From: Paludibacteraceae bacterium
GTDB taxonomy: Bacteria > Bacteroidota > Bacteroidia > Bacteroidales > Paludibacteraceae
Assembly: GCA_017517845.1 (NCBI GenBank)
Contig: JAFWXW010000038.1
Span: 1-64,000 of the forward strand
DNA: 64,000 bases
Direction of reading: 5' to 3'
Shown here: in pieces, positions 55,069-63,450 of the stretch
Position numbering within the stretch: the stretch's first letter is position 1
Layout of the letters: each line of letters opens with the position of its first letter
The notes under the pieces: generated by a model
Told to the model about the DNA's origin: nothing
What the model saw: the letters and a program-made list of their open reading frames with translations, nothing else
Database searches by the model: none
Translations under genes and position numbers: made by a program

Positions 55069-55680
55069 TCATTCTGGTATAAATATACCTTTCCCTTTTC
55101 TTTTTACTTCCATCTCATCGCCAGTGCAGTCGATAATGGTAGAAGGTTCGGTTTCACCAATGCCACCGTCGATAACACAATCTACGCGATTGCCGTAAAA
55201 TTCTTCGATGAGTTCTGGGTCGGTGCTGTATTCTATTTCGTCTTCGTTGATAGGCACAGAAGAAGAAAGAATTGGATTGCCAAGGGCTTCTACTATTGCT
55301 AGGGCAATTTTATTATCTGGAATACGAATGCCTACCACATTTTTTTTCTTGAAGAGTTTAGGAAGGTTGCTATTGCCTTTTAAAAGAAATGTAAAAGGAC
55401 CTGGTAGGCAAGATTTAAGTATTTTGAATAATTTATTATCAATAAATGAATAATTACTAACGTGACTAATATTACTACACACAAAAGAAAGAGGCATTTT
55501 CACTGGGTCTATATTTTTTATAGCACAGATTTTTTCCACCGCTTTTGCGTTTGTAATATCACAACCGAACGCATATAAAGTATCGGTAGGATAAACTATC
55601 ACACCGCCATTTTTTAAGATTTTTACAACTTCTAAAATCTCTCTTGGGTTAGGATTATCTTCGTACAGTTTTATTATCAT
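55069..55680 (-). CDS. tsaC: YrdC/Sua5 family threonylcarbamoyl-AMP synthase
   Basis: The 203-residue protein has the YrdC fold: KNGGVIVYPTDTLYAFGCD at about 28-46, CLPGPFTFLLKGN, VGIRIPDNKIALAIVEALG and PILSSSVP. It would make threonylcarbamoyl-AMP for the t6A37 modification of ANN-decoding tRNAs. It lacks the extra Sua5 domain, so it is the short form. It lies 10 nt downstream of the SPOR gene on the same strand. Confidence 0.9.
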   Translation of the reverse strand: MIIKLYEDNPNPREILEVVKILKNGGVIVYPTDTLYAFGCDITNAKAVEKICAIKNIDPVKMPLSFVCSNISHVSNYSFIDNKLFKILKSCLPGPFTFLLKGNSNLPKLFKKKNVVGIRIPDNKIALAIVEALGNPILSSSVPINEDEIEYSTDPELIEEFYGNRVDCVIDGGIGETEPSTIIDCTGDEMEVKRKGKGIFIPE

Positions 55681-55690
55681 TTATATGAGT

Positions 55691-56152
55691 TTATTCTTCT
55701 GTATCGGTATTCAGAAGTGAGTTATTTTCTTTTAAATATAATGGTTTAATGTTATTTTCTTTTATAACAATAATTTCATTTGCTAGTTTTGGCAATTCAT
55801 TTTTTACTCTTTGGGCAAAGACTACTGCCTCTGCATAATTACTAAAATCACCTAAACGCACCTTCCAAAAAGGTGCACTATATGAAACATAACACTTTAC
55901 ATCTGGAAATTTTTCTAGAAGTTTTGTTTCAAGTTCAAATGCCTCAGACTTGGCCTTACGAGCATTATTATTAGAATAAACCTGAACACGATAGCCCACT
56001 GCTGTAATGGCATTATTCTTTTCTGTAACTTCTTTTTTTACAAGTAGGGTTTCCATAATAGAATCTTGATGAAGTATAACTACTCCCTCCTCTTGTGCCA
56101 TAATATTTACGGCAAACATGATTCCAATTAATAATCCAAATATTTTTCTCAT
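55691..56152 (-). CDS. Secreted SPOR-domain protein
   Basis: The 153-residue protein has a signal peptide (MRKIFGLLIGIMFAVNIMAQ) and a SPOR domain (about 50-130): AVGYRVQVYSNNNARKAKSE, FWKVRLGDFSNYAEAVVFA. SPOR domains bind denuded septal peptidoglycan, so the protein probably acts in the periplasm at division sites or in wall turnover. It leads a two-gene unit with the YrdC gene from its own promoter. Confidence 0.87.
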   Translation of the reverse strand: MRKIFGLLIGIMFAVNIMAQEEGVVILHQDSIMETLLVKKEVTEKNNAITAVGYRVQVYSNNNARKAKSEAFELETKLLEKFPDVKCYVSYSAPFWKVRLGDFSNYAEAVVFAQRVKNELPKLANEIIVIKENNIKPLYLKENNSLLNTDTEE

Positions 56153-56176
56153 AATCTAAATCAATATTATTTGAAT

Positions 56177-56202
56177 TGAATAAAAAGATGTAATTCAAGG
56201 CT
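56177..56202 (-). repeat. Empty-site counterpart of the 54953-55047 repeat
   Basis: TGAATAAAAAGATGTAATT followed directly by CAAGGCT equals the two flanks of the unit at 54953-55047 with the insert and one AATT missing. It lies in the 5' leader of the SPOR gene, just downstream of its promoter. Confidence 0.55.
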
Positions 56203-56233
56203 CAAAGTTAATAATTTTTATTTAGACCCCAAA
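56203..56233 (-). promoter_or_regulatory. Promoter of the SPOR-yrdC unit
   Basis: TTTG (minus, 56233-56230), 19 bp, then TAACTTTG (56210-56203) is an exact consensus match. The start near 56197 gives a leader of about 45 nt. Confidence 0.7.
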
Positions 56234-56320
56234 CCCCTCAAATAATTTAATTGAAACAAATTATATTATAAAAAACAACAGCACTATTTTTATTGCCTCA
56301 AATGTATATGGTTTTGGAAA

Positions 56321-57841
56321 TCAATCCAATAGAGAGCCTTCGTTTGAACAGTTTGGACTGGAAATACCTAGGACTTCTGAAATGGTAGGAGAAAGCATTA
56401 GAGCAGATTTACTGTCGTTTACCTTTTTGGGGTTGATGTTGCCACCCCAAAGCATTAAGACAACAGAATGGTTGAGTTTATTATAGAAATCTGTTTTTTT
56501 ACCTTTAGAATCCACCTCATAATAACCCACTTGAAGGCTATAAATAAGGTCGCCTGCATTCTGAGGGTGATATGAAAAGTTGTGATTTATGGTTCTTAAT
56601 AAATAAGATGGCCATATATTTGAAACTCCTGGTATGGTAGAAAAAAACTCTATTGCCTTGTCTTGAAGTTCCTTAAAAGAGATATTTTTCTCTTCTGCCA
56701 ATTTTTTATCTAGGTAAATATGACCGTCATAACATGCTTGTACCCACTTATATTTACCATAGTGAGCCATTAGATATGAATTGAGAAGTGCAGCATAACG
56801 CTGAGAATTAAACTCCTTATATGTAATTCTGTTGTTGAATGGTTTGGTTGGTTTATGTGTTCTATCAGAAATTAAATATACCAATACATTTTCTTTCTTA
56901 AATCTCTTATCTAGAGCATCTAAAAATGCTGCTAGGTCTTTGTCCAATCTTAGATATGAATCTTCCAACTCTATTGTAATGCCCTCACTATCATTCAAAT
57001 AGAAATTTTCTAGGTTATAGTTTATATAAAGCATATCTGGAAAAATATCTTTACCTAGTTTCTCCGAATCTATTGTTTTAAGGGCAAAATCGGTTATCAT
57101 TGCGTTTGCAAAAGGTGTGGTAGAGAAATTGAAATAAATTTTGTTTCCATTACATGCTTCTTTGAGTTTATAATTAAAACCTTTTGCACCACTAGCAGCA
57201 GAAACATAATAACCTGCAGGTAGAAGAGGTTCCCAATTTTTATCTATAAAATTATTAACTCCGTGATTAATAGCCCATTCTGGCAATGCTGCGATATAAT
57301 ATGAAGAAGAAGTCCAATTGCCTGTTTTCTTATCTATCCACAATGGTGTGCCACTATGACCAATGCTATAAATGGCATTTTCTGCATCAAATGCAATGGA
57401 ATAAATCTTAGACTTTCCAAATGTGTATTCATTGAGTTCATCTGCCACTGTTGTACAAATAAGTGACTGAGCGGAATAATTATCACTTCCGTTTACTCCC
57501 TTTACAGTATTATCCTGCACAAAAGGTTGCATCTTATATGATTTAGGGTTATAAAATGCATTGGTACAAACTCCGTGTGAATATGGAGTGGTACCTGTAG
57601 AAAGGCTTGCCAAATCTGCAGATTTACCAGCGTAATGGTATGGGTATAGAACATTATTATAATATGTTCCCTCAGAGATTAATCTTTTAAAACCCTGATT
57701 ACCAAACTCGTCCATAAACATATTTAGGTAATCTTCTCTGAGTCCACTCACCTGAATACCTACCACCAAAACTGGTTTACTTTGGCTATAAGCCAATGAA
57801 GATATAAATATTGATAAAAGTAGAATAAAAAGTTTCTTCAT
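56321..57841 (-). CDS. Alkaline-phosphatase-family protein with altered active site
   Basis: The 506-residue protein has a signal peptide (MKKLFILLLSIFISSLAYS) and the scaffold of the Bacteroidota alkaline phosphatase/phosphodiesterase family: GLREDYLNMF, GFKRLISEGTYYNN, LSTGTTPYSHGVCTNAFYNP, AFDAENAIYSIGHSG. Key places differ from what I expect. The metal-binding V-D-Q-x-R start reads Q-V-S-G-L-R, the nucleophile region before STGTTP reads A-G-K-S-A-D-L-A, and the T-A-D-H-G block reads I-S-D-R-T. It is probably a non-catalytic or altered member. It follows the TPP-controlled TonB receptor but has its own promoter, which lies on a 14-bp inverted repeat. Confidence 0.75.
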   Translation of the reverse strand: MKKLFILLLSIFISSLAYSQSKPVLVVGIQVSGLREDYLNMFMDEFGNQGFKRLISEGTYYNNVLYPYHYAGKSADLASLSTGTTPYSHGVCTNAFYNPKSYKMQPFVQDNTVKGVNGSDNYSAQSLICTTVADELNEYTFGKSKIYSIAFDAENAIYSIGHSGTPLWIDKKTGNWTSSSYYIAALPEWAINHGVNNFIDKNWEPLLPAGYYVSAASGAKGFNYKLKEACNGNKIYFNFSTTPFANAMITDFALKTIDSEKLGKDIFPDMLYINYNLENFYLNDSEGITIELEDSYLRLDKDLAAFLDALDKRFKKENVLVYLISDRTHKPTKPFNNRITYKEFNSQRYAALLNSYLMAHYGKYKWVQACYDGHIYLDKKLAEEKNISFKELQDKAIEFFSTIPGVSNIWPSYLLRTINHNFSYHPQNAGDLIYSLQVGYYEVDSKGKKTDFYNKLNHSVVLMLWGGNINPKKVNDSKSALMLSPTISEVLGISSPNCSNEGSLLD

Positions 57842-57847
57842 GCTAAA

Positions 57848-57882
57848 ATATTTGTACTCCGCACAAAACGGAGTACAAATAT
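57848..57882. promoter_or_regulatory. 14-bp perfect inverted repeat at the phosphatase-like gene promoter
   Basis: ATATTTGTACTCCG (57848-57861) and CGGAGTACAAATAT (57869-57882) are separated by 7 nt. The right arm contains most of the -7 box of the downstream promoter, and the predicted start falls in the spacer. It could be an operator or, read from the TonB gene, a terminator, though only a weak ATATTTTAG tail follows. Confidence 0.6.
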
Positions 57883-57907
57883 ATAAATTCCCTCACTAAA
57901 ACTCAAA
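57876..57907 (-). promoter_or_regulatory. Promoter of the phosphatase-like gene
   Basis: TTTG (minus, 57907-57904, inside the end of the TonB receptor gene), 20 bp, then TATATTTG (57883-57876) is an exact consensus match. The start near 57869 is about 28 nt before the ATG. Confidence 0.65.
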
Positions 57908-60121
57908 TCTTATATTACCTAAAGCATTAATTCCTGCTTGTGGAAGATAATATGCTTCGTCGTATCTTTCACCACTATAGATTCCAGACCAAGCGAAGGC
58001 ATTGGCTGCATACATAGTGTTGAATAGGTTGTTTATTTGCACACCAAAGCGAATAGATTTATCCTTTGGCAGAGCCAATTTATACGACAAATCTACAGAT
58101 GATACACAATAAGGGTCGAGGCTTAAGTTCTCGTTCATACCATTTGTAATATATTGTTTTCCAACATATTGCGTACGCCATACTCCTGCAAATCCGTGAG
58201 TATGAAAGTCTAATGAAATACCTGCTATCACACTTGGAGAATATGCAATGGTACTCTCGCCTATATAAAACGCATCTGTTGTATAGGTATCATCATTATA
58301 GACATATTCTGTATAATCTACAATCTTGTTTTGACTTAATGTGGCATTTGCAGAAATAGTAAACCAAGAAAGTGGAGCAGAAGATACTGTAAGTTCTATT
58401 CCTCGTCTGTAACTTTCTGGCACATTCATATAAAGTGCCTCATATGTATCTGGATTTTGTTCCCCAGTGAGGATTAATTGGTCTTTGTACCACATATAAT
58501 AGAAGTTTAGACCCAATTTTATGTATTTATGTTCTACTTGATAACCAAATTCTAGGTCTAATAAGTGTTCCGCCTTTGGCTGCATACCTATTGGAGCATT
58601 TGTAAAATCTTTTCTGGTAGGTTCTCTACCTGCCATGGCAAGTGAAGCATAAACTCTATGATAATCACAAAAATCATAAAGAATACCTACTTTGGGATTA
58701 ATGAAATGAAAATGTTTGTCTAAATCCATTTTTAGCATATCACCTGTAGAATAATCAAACACGTCGTCGTAGCCGTTAATCTTCTGATTTACATAACGAT
58801 ACTGAATATCTCCATATAAATGAAAACCTTTGAACGCCTCCCAATTTACTTTGGCATAAATGTTTCCGTCGTGTTTAAGCGATGAATTTCTATAATACTC
58901 TGTAGGATTGGTGAAATTTACCGCATCTGCAACTTCTATAACCTTTCCAAAATGGTCACCACCATACGTACTCCACGCTGCACCTATAGACAAATCTACC
59001 GAATTGTTTTTATAGTTTGCCGATGTAACCAAACCACCAAAGTGGTTGAACATATGTTTTTGACGAATAAGATTACTTTCTTCTAATAATGAACCGTTTT
59101 TATCCAACAATGTGGTGAGTCTATATTCCTCTAATGTACGAGCATTTTTGTATTGATCATAGTAACCATTTCCGTATGTATAATGCAGAGTAGCATTAAA
59201 ATCCCATCTATGATTAATATTATGAGTTAATTGGAGCTGGTTATTAATTTGTAAATAATTATCCTTTTGGTTTTCATAAAAGCCTATGACATTGCCGTCT
59301 TTATCTTCTATTGCTCCGCAAGGATTATACCTTCTGTTTTCTTGCATTTGTTCTTTTGTAATACCGTCCCAGGCATTGTAAGTTTGCTCCTTGCCACCAA
59401 AAGAAAGAAGTTTTACAATGGTTTTGTCACTATAATACCCAGCCTGAAGCATATAAGAGAAAAGGTCGGAAGTGGCCCTTTCCATATATCCGTCTGAATA
59501 AATATGAGAAAGTTTACCATCTATTGCCCAATGACCACCTAACAAACCAGAAGAAATCCTAACTGCCTCTTTATTGGTATTGAAGCTACCATAAGACAAA
59601 TCTACTTCACCACCAAATTTGGCAGGAATATTGTCTGTAGTCATATTTATTGCACCGCCAAATGCACCTGTACCATTTGTAGAAGCACCAGCTCCACGTA
59701 CCACCTGAATATTGCCCATAGAAGACATTAAATCTGGCGTATTTACCCAATAAACCTTGTGACTTTCTGCATCATTCATTGGTACACCATTTGTAGTAAC
59801 ATTGATACGAGTACCATCATATCCACGCATACGAATATCGGTATATCCTATACCATTTCCAGCGTCGGACATAGCCACCACAGAAGGAAGCCCCTCTAGC
59901 AGATATGGTATATCTCTACCATAATTGTTTTCTTTAATCTGATTTTCATCTATAGCAGAATATGCCATAGGGGTTGTAGAAGAGACTCTGTTGGCACTCA
60001 CATTTATTTCTGCCAACTCATAATGACGTATGCTATCTGCATACAATGAATCTGCTGGTGCTTGTCCATAAACGTACAAGCTCATCATGGTCATAACAGA
60101 CCATAAAATGTTCTTTTTCAT
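57896..60121 (-). CDS. TonB-dependent receptor under TPP riboswitch control (thiamine uptake)
   Basis: The ATG at 60121 is chosen because the 43 upstream in-frame codons lie in the riboswitch, and MKKNILWSVMTMMSLYVYGQ is then a signal peptide. The 741-residue protein has a plug (about 35-165: ENQIKENNYGRDIPYLLEGL, IRMRGYDGTRINVTTNGVPM, GTGAFGGAINMTTDN) and a barrel ending in phenylalanine. The TPP riboswitch argues strongly for import of thiamine or a precursor, as known for OMthi-type receptors of Bacteroides. The usual pnuT and thiamine pyrophosphokinase partners are not next to it. Confidence 0.93.
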   Translation of the reverse strand: MKKNILWSVMTMMSLYVYGQAPADSLYADSIRHYELAEINVSANRVSSTTPMAYSAIDENQIKENNYGRDIPYLLEGLPSVVAMSDAGNGIGYTDIRMRGYDGTRINVTTNGVPMNDAESHKVYWVNTPDLMSSMGNIQVVRGAGASTNGTGAFGGAINMTTDNIPAKFGGEVDLSYGSFNTNKEAVRISSGLLGGHWAIDGKLSHIYSDGYMERATSDLFSYMLQAGYYSDKTIVKLLSFGGKEQTYNAWDGITKEQMQENRRYNPCGAIEDKDGNVIGFYENQKDNYLQINNQLQLTHNINHRWDFNATLHYTYGNGYYDQYKNARTLEEYRLTTLLDKNGSLLEESNLIRQKHMFNHFGGLVTSANYKNNSVDLSIGAAWSTYGGDHFGKVIEVADAVNFTNPTEYYRNSSLKHDGNIYAKVNWEAFKGFHLYGDIQYRYVNQKINGYDDVFDYSTGDMLKMDLDKHFHFINPKVGILYDFCDYHRVYASLAMAGREPTRKDFTNAPIGMQPKAEHLLDLEFGYQVEHKYIKLGLNFYYMWYKDQLILTGEQNPDTYEALYMNVPESYRRGIELTVSSAPLSWFTISANATLSQNKIVDYTEYVYNDDTYTTDAFYIGESTIAYSPSVIAGISLDFHTHGFAGVWRTQYVGKQYITNGMNENLSLDPYCVSSVDLSYKLALPKDKSIRFGVQINNLFNTMYAANAFAWSGIYSGERYDEAYYLPQAGINALGNIRFEF

Positions 60122-60163
60122 AAAATTTTTAGTAAAATTACAGAATATGGGGCAACATATTTC

Positions 60164-60243
60164 TGCATCCCTCCTGGTATCGGCATTATCCGTATCCAGT
60201 ACAATGGGTTTGATCTCAGCCTGAAAGTAAGGCACCCCGTTAA
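60164..60243 (-). promoter_or_regulatory. TPP riboswitch (THI element)
   Basis: On the minus strand the aptamer has GGGGTGCC (P1/P2 start), the invariant GGCTGAGAT, ACCC, the pyrophosphate-sensing GGATAATGCC and the closing AGGGATG. This is the THI-box order with all its conserved blocks. Just after it, CAG-A-AATATG and CATATT-CTG (about 60165-60141) can form a hairpin between aptamer and ATG. No U-run follows, so control is more likely at translation initiation than by termination. The strand and spacing (43 nt from aptamer to ATG) fit the TonB receptor gene. Confidence 0.95.
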
Positions 60244-60297
60244 TTAACACAGCAAACAGTTTGCAGAATCTGCAGTTACCACAAACTGTTCACAATG

Positions 60298-60328
60298 CAA
60301 AGGTATATAAAAATTATGTTTTTTCAAA
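60298..60328 (-). promoter_or_regulatory. Promoter of the riboswitch and TonB receptor
   Basis: TTTG (minus, 60328-60325), 19 bp, then TACCTTTG (60305-60298) is an exact consensus match. The start near 60291 is immediately followed by a 9-bp inverted repeat (CAAACTGTT at 60282-60290, AACAGTTTG at 60255-60263), so the RNA would begin with a hairpin ahead of the aptamer. Confidence 0.8.
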
Positions 60329-60350
60329 AAATTAAGAAAATTAGTTTCGT

Positions 60351-60498
60351 CTAAAATGATTTTAAAAGAGGGAGTTTTAGGCGTCCCGAAGTCTGAGAAA
60401 CCGGAGTGTACACGGAGTACTCGAGGATTTCGAAGACGAGGGCAACGAGACGTGTTGATGACCAACGGGAATAAAATCACCTTTTAAAATTATTTTAG
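60351..60498 (-). ncRNA. Structured element B, copy 2 (candidate RNA or MITE)
   Basis: An 18-position outer stem pairs CTAAAAT-G-ATTTTAAAAG (60351-60368) with CTTTTAAAAT-T-ATTTTAG (60481-60498). The inner conserved blocks are those of copy 1, and the central hairpin is changed in sequence but can still form (GAGTGT/GTACTC with two G-U pairs). It has an extra arm (GTTG-ATGAC-CAAC) absent from copy 1. Its minus-strand 5' edge overlaps the last codons of the PEP-binding protein gene, and it ends about 22 bp before the promoter of the TonB receptor. Confidence 0.6.
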
Positions 60499-63450
60499 AA
60501 TAACTGCCCTTCTCTTCTTCCCATCTACCTTGGTAACTAGAGGAGTAGAAGAACGCACCCATTTAATATATTTAGTTTCTTCTACCACTTCCAATGATTC
60601 TAGAAAATCTTCGTTGAAACATTCTTCTTCATCATAACTATCCACTGTTAGATATGCAGAACCACATGAAGTAAGGTTTTGGAAGAAGTGGGTTCCTTGG
60701 CTTGGGTCTATATGATAATTTGTTTCTCCAGCCTCTACTATAACCTTAGCACCAGTTATATTTGGCCATTTAACAGGAATACCTAACCATGTATCACTAC
60801 TTCCCCAACGACCAGGACCTATCAAAATATATGGTCTATTTTGTTTTAAAAGTTCCTTATTATACTTGTCTATGTCGTATGCAATAAGTTGATTATTAGA
60901 AGGATTAAACATTCCTTTTTTTACATAAATTACATCGTAAATATCTTCTAGAATACCATTGCCAAGGGCTTGTTTAGATGTAATCAAGGTATTTTCCTTA
61001 GGAATTAATGTCAAATCCTCATCTATGGATTTATTAGGATCTACTATCGGCCTTATCTGAAGAATATAGAACTTATTCTGTTCATTCTTTTCATAATCCA
61101 GATTTACTGCAAACTCTATTTCCACAGGACGACCCATTTCTCTTTCTCCCACTTTGAGAACCTTGTCTATAATATCTGCAAGTGGAAACACGTCGTGCTC
61201 TAAAATATTTGCAAAAGTTATTACCTTTCTACCACCTTCATATAGACCATCACGAATCACTTGGTCGTATGGGTCAAAGGTAGAAGCTATATACCTTAAT
61301 GTACCATCTGCCTCTGCATCTCTAACATGAATTCTCTTTAGATTAAACCCATCATCTACCAATGGTTTAAAGGTAGTATCAGAAATATCTAACGCATTAA
61401 AGTATGTTTGAGTTTCGTTTAAAGCAAATTCCAAAGAACTAGTCTGCAGGATATTATGTGGGTGTTTAGGTGAAAATCTAAGTGTTTGACCACCATCTAC
61501 TATATATTTTCCTAAACCTAATGCCACATTTACCACTCCGTCTTCTGGTTTTTCATCTCCTATAGGATAATAATTTAAAGAACGAGCCACTCCAGAGAAC
61601 GAAGGATAGAATCTGTCTCCGTATGCCTTGCCGCAAACTTCTTGAAGCACCACTGCCATTTTTTCACGAGAAAGCACATTTTTGGTTGCAGTCATATAAC
61701 TTCTGCTTCCGCTATAATAAACAGAGGCATAAACTGCCTTGATGGCTTCGCCCAACATGAATAAAGTATTTTTAATATTATCCTTGTTGTTGGGCACCAT
61801 ATATGTGGAATACACCCCTGCAAATGGTTGATAATGAGCATCTTCCAAAAGAGAAGAAGAACGCACCGCAATAGGCGTATTTATAACATTTACAAACGCC
61901 CTAAGATTTTCCCAAACATCATCTGGAATCTTGGCTTCTAGGAAATGGTTAAGTATCTCTTCATCAGAAAGATCCTCAGAAAGTGCTATATCATACAGAT
62001 TGTTCAACTCCATAAATTCGTCAAATTTATCTGCACAAATTACCACAGTCTTTGGAATCAAAATTTGAGTAGTTTCATAATCAAAAAACTCCTCATTTCT
62101 TTTTGAAATCAAGTCTAGAAATGCCAATCCTCGCCCTTTTCCACCCATAGAGGCTTCGCCAATACGAGCAAAGTTTGAATAACTGTCAAATCTATCACTT
62201 AAAAAGACAGCTACCACACCTTTGTTTTTGACCTTTCTATAATAGACTATAGCATCGAAAATAATTTTTCTTGCTTCTGCCACTTCTTCTATAGACTGCA
62301 CCTTTAAGTCTCTTAAAAACTCTGCCAATGGGAACATAGCACGAGAATACAGCCAACGAGATAGGTGATTTTTTGAAAGGTGATGAAATAGAGACTCCGC
62401 TGGTATATCAAAAATCTTTTGTTGTAAATCTTTTAGATTTCTAACCACAGCCACCACCCAATGAGTTTCTGGGTCTATAAAATTGAAATCTCCGAAACCA
62501 AAATTTTGTGTAACAGCCTCTTTTAACTCCAAATGCATCAAAGAGTTATTTTTATTAATAAAGTGAGCAAACAATCTATCTGCTTCCACTTTATTTTCCT
62601 CTTCTGAGGATTCTATGATTATAGGTAAGAAACTATCCTTAGCTCTAATATATTCACATAGTTCTATACCAGAACGTGCATTTATCACCCCATCTTTTGG
62701 GAAACGCACATCTGTAACCAACCCTAAAATGTTTTTTTGGTATTTATCATAGAGTTCTTTTGCCTCTTCATAAGTTCTTGCCAATAAAATCTTTGGTCTT
62801 CCACGCATTCTGAGCATCTGTTCATGCTCATTAAGTGCCTCAGTCATAAAAGAACGCGACTGAACGAACACGTGTTTATATAAATAAGGTAATAGTGCAG
62901 AATAAAAATGAATAGAATCTTCTACAAAAAGTATAGTCTGAACCCCTACAGACTTAACATCTTGATCCACATTCATTTTGTCCTCTATCAATTTAACTAT
63001 GGCTAGCAGAATATCTGGTTCCCCCAGCCAGTTAAAGATATAGTCTATAGCTGTTAAATCTTCATTAGCAAAAACCCTACGGAATATCTGAATAGAAAAT
63101 GGGGTCAATAATACCACTGGAATGCTAGGAAAATTATCTTTTAATTGCTTAGCGTACTCAAATACAGACCCATTGTCCATAGACGGCATAATGATAAATA
63201 AATCAAAACTTCTTATCTTTAGAAGTTCTTTTGCCTCTTCTTCTGTAGATGCTAGTGTAAAACGGGGTGGGTATCTAAGATTTAAAGAGGTGTATTCATT
63301 AAAAATCAACTCATCTATTCTGCCGTCTCCCTCTAGCATAAAAGCATCATACTTACTCGCTATGAGTAAGATATTATAGATACGTCCAGTCATAAGATTG
63401 GCAAATGACGTATCCTTAAAATACATTTTCTTTATATTTCCCCTATTCAT
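60490..63450 (-). CDS. PEP/pyruvate-binding (PPDK N-terminal-like) protein with receiver-like N-terminus
   Basis: The 986-residue protein is a Bacteroidota family related to the nucleotide-binding half of PEP synthase/pyruvate phosphate dikinase. The first about 340 residues hold one or two receiver-like alpha/beta regions (YNILLIASKYDAFML, PSIPVVLLTPFSIQ, TILFVEDSIHFYSALLPYL). The ATP-grasp part follows (about 430-880): IGEASMGGKGRGLAFLDLIS, NTPIAVRSSSLLEDAHYQPF, GVYSTYMVPN, VNVALGLGKYIVDGGQTLRF, EIEFAVNLDY. The swivelling phosphohistidine and PEP/TIM-barrel domains are missing, so it cannot be a full PEP synthase. Its start overlaps the thioesterase stop (ATGA). Role unknown. Confidence 0.8.
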   Translation of the reverse strand: MNRGNIKKMYFKDTSFANLMTGRIYNILLIASKYDAFMLEGDGRIDELIFNEYTSLNLRYPPRFTLASTEEEAKELLKIRSFDLFIIMPSMDNGSVFEYAKQLKDNFPSIPVVLLTPFSIQIFRRVFANEDLTAIDYIFNWLGEPDILLAIVKLIEDKMNVDQDVKSVGVQTILFVEDSIHFYSALLPYLYKHVFVQSRSFMTEALNEHEQMLRMRGRPKILLARTYEEAKELYDKYQKNILGLVTDVRFPKDGVINARSGIELCEYIRAKDSFLPIIIESSEEENKVEADRLFAHFINKNNSLMHLELKEAVTQNFGFGDFNFIDPETHWVVAVVRNLKDLQQKIFDIPAESLFHHLSKNHLSRWLYSRAMFPLAEFLRDLKVQSIEEVAEARKIIFDAIVYYRKVKNKGVVAVFLSDRFDSYSNFARIGEASMGGKGRGLAFLDLISKRNEEFFDYETTQILIPKTVVICADKFDEFMELNNLYDIALSEDLSDEEILNHFLEAKIPDDVWENLRAFVNVINTPIAVRSSSLLEDAHYQPFAGVYSTYMVPNNKDNIKNTLFMLGEAIKAVYASVYYSGSRSYMTATKNVLSREKMAVVLQEVCGKAYGDRFYPSFSGVARSLNYYPIGDEKPEDGVVNVALGLGKYIVDGGQTLRFSPKHPHNILQTSSLEFALNETQTYFNALDISDTTFKPLVDDGFNLKRIHVRDAEADGTLRYIASTFDPYDQVIRDGLYEGGRKVITFANILEHDVFPLADIIDKVLKVGEREMGRPVEIEFAVNLDYEKNEQNKFYILQIRPIVDPNKSIDEDLTLIPKENTLITSKQALGNGILEDIYDVIYVKKGMFNPSNNQLIAYDIDKYNKELLKQNRPYILIGPGRWGSSDTWLGIPVKWPNITGAKVIVEAGETNYHIDPSQGTHFFQNLTSCGSAYLTVDSYDEEECFNEDFLESLEVVEETKYIKWVRSSTPLVTKVDGKKRRAVILK

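Noticed and set aside
60122..60250. N-terminal extension of the TonB receptor
   Set aside because: These codons encode the TPP riboswitch. The signal peptide begins at the ATG at 60121.
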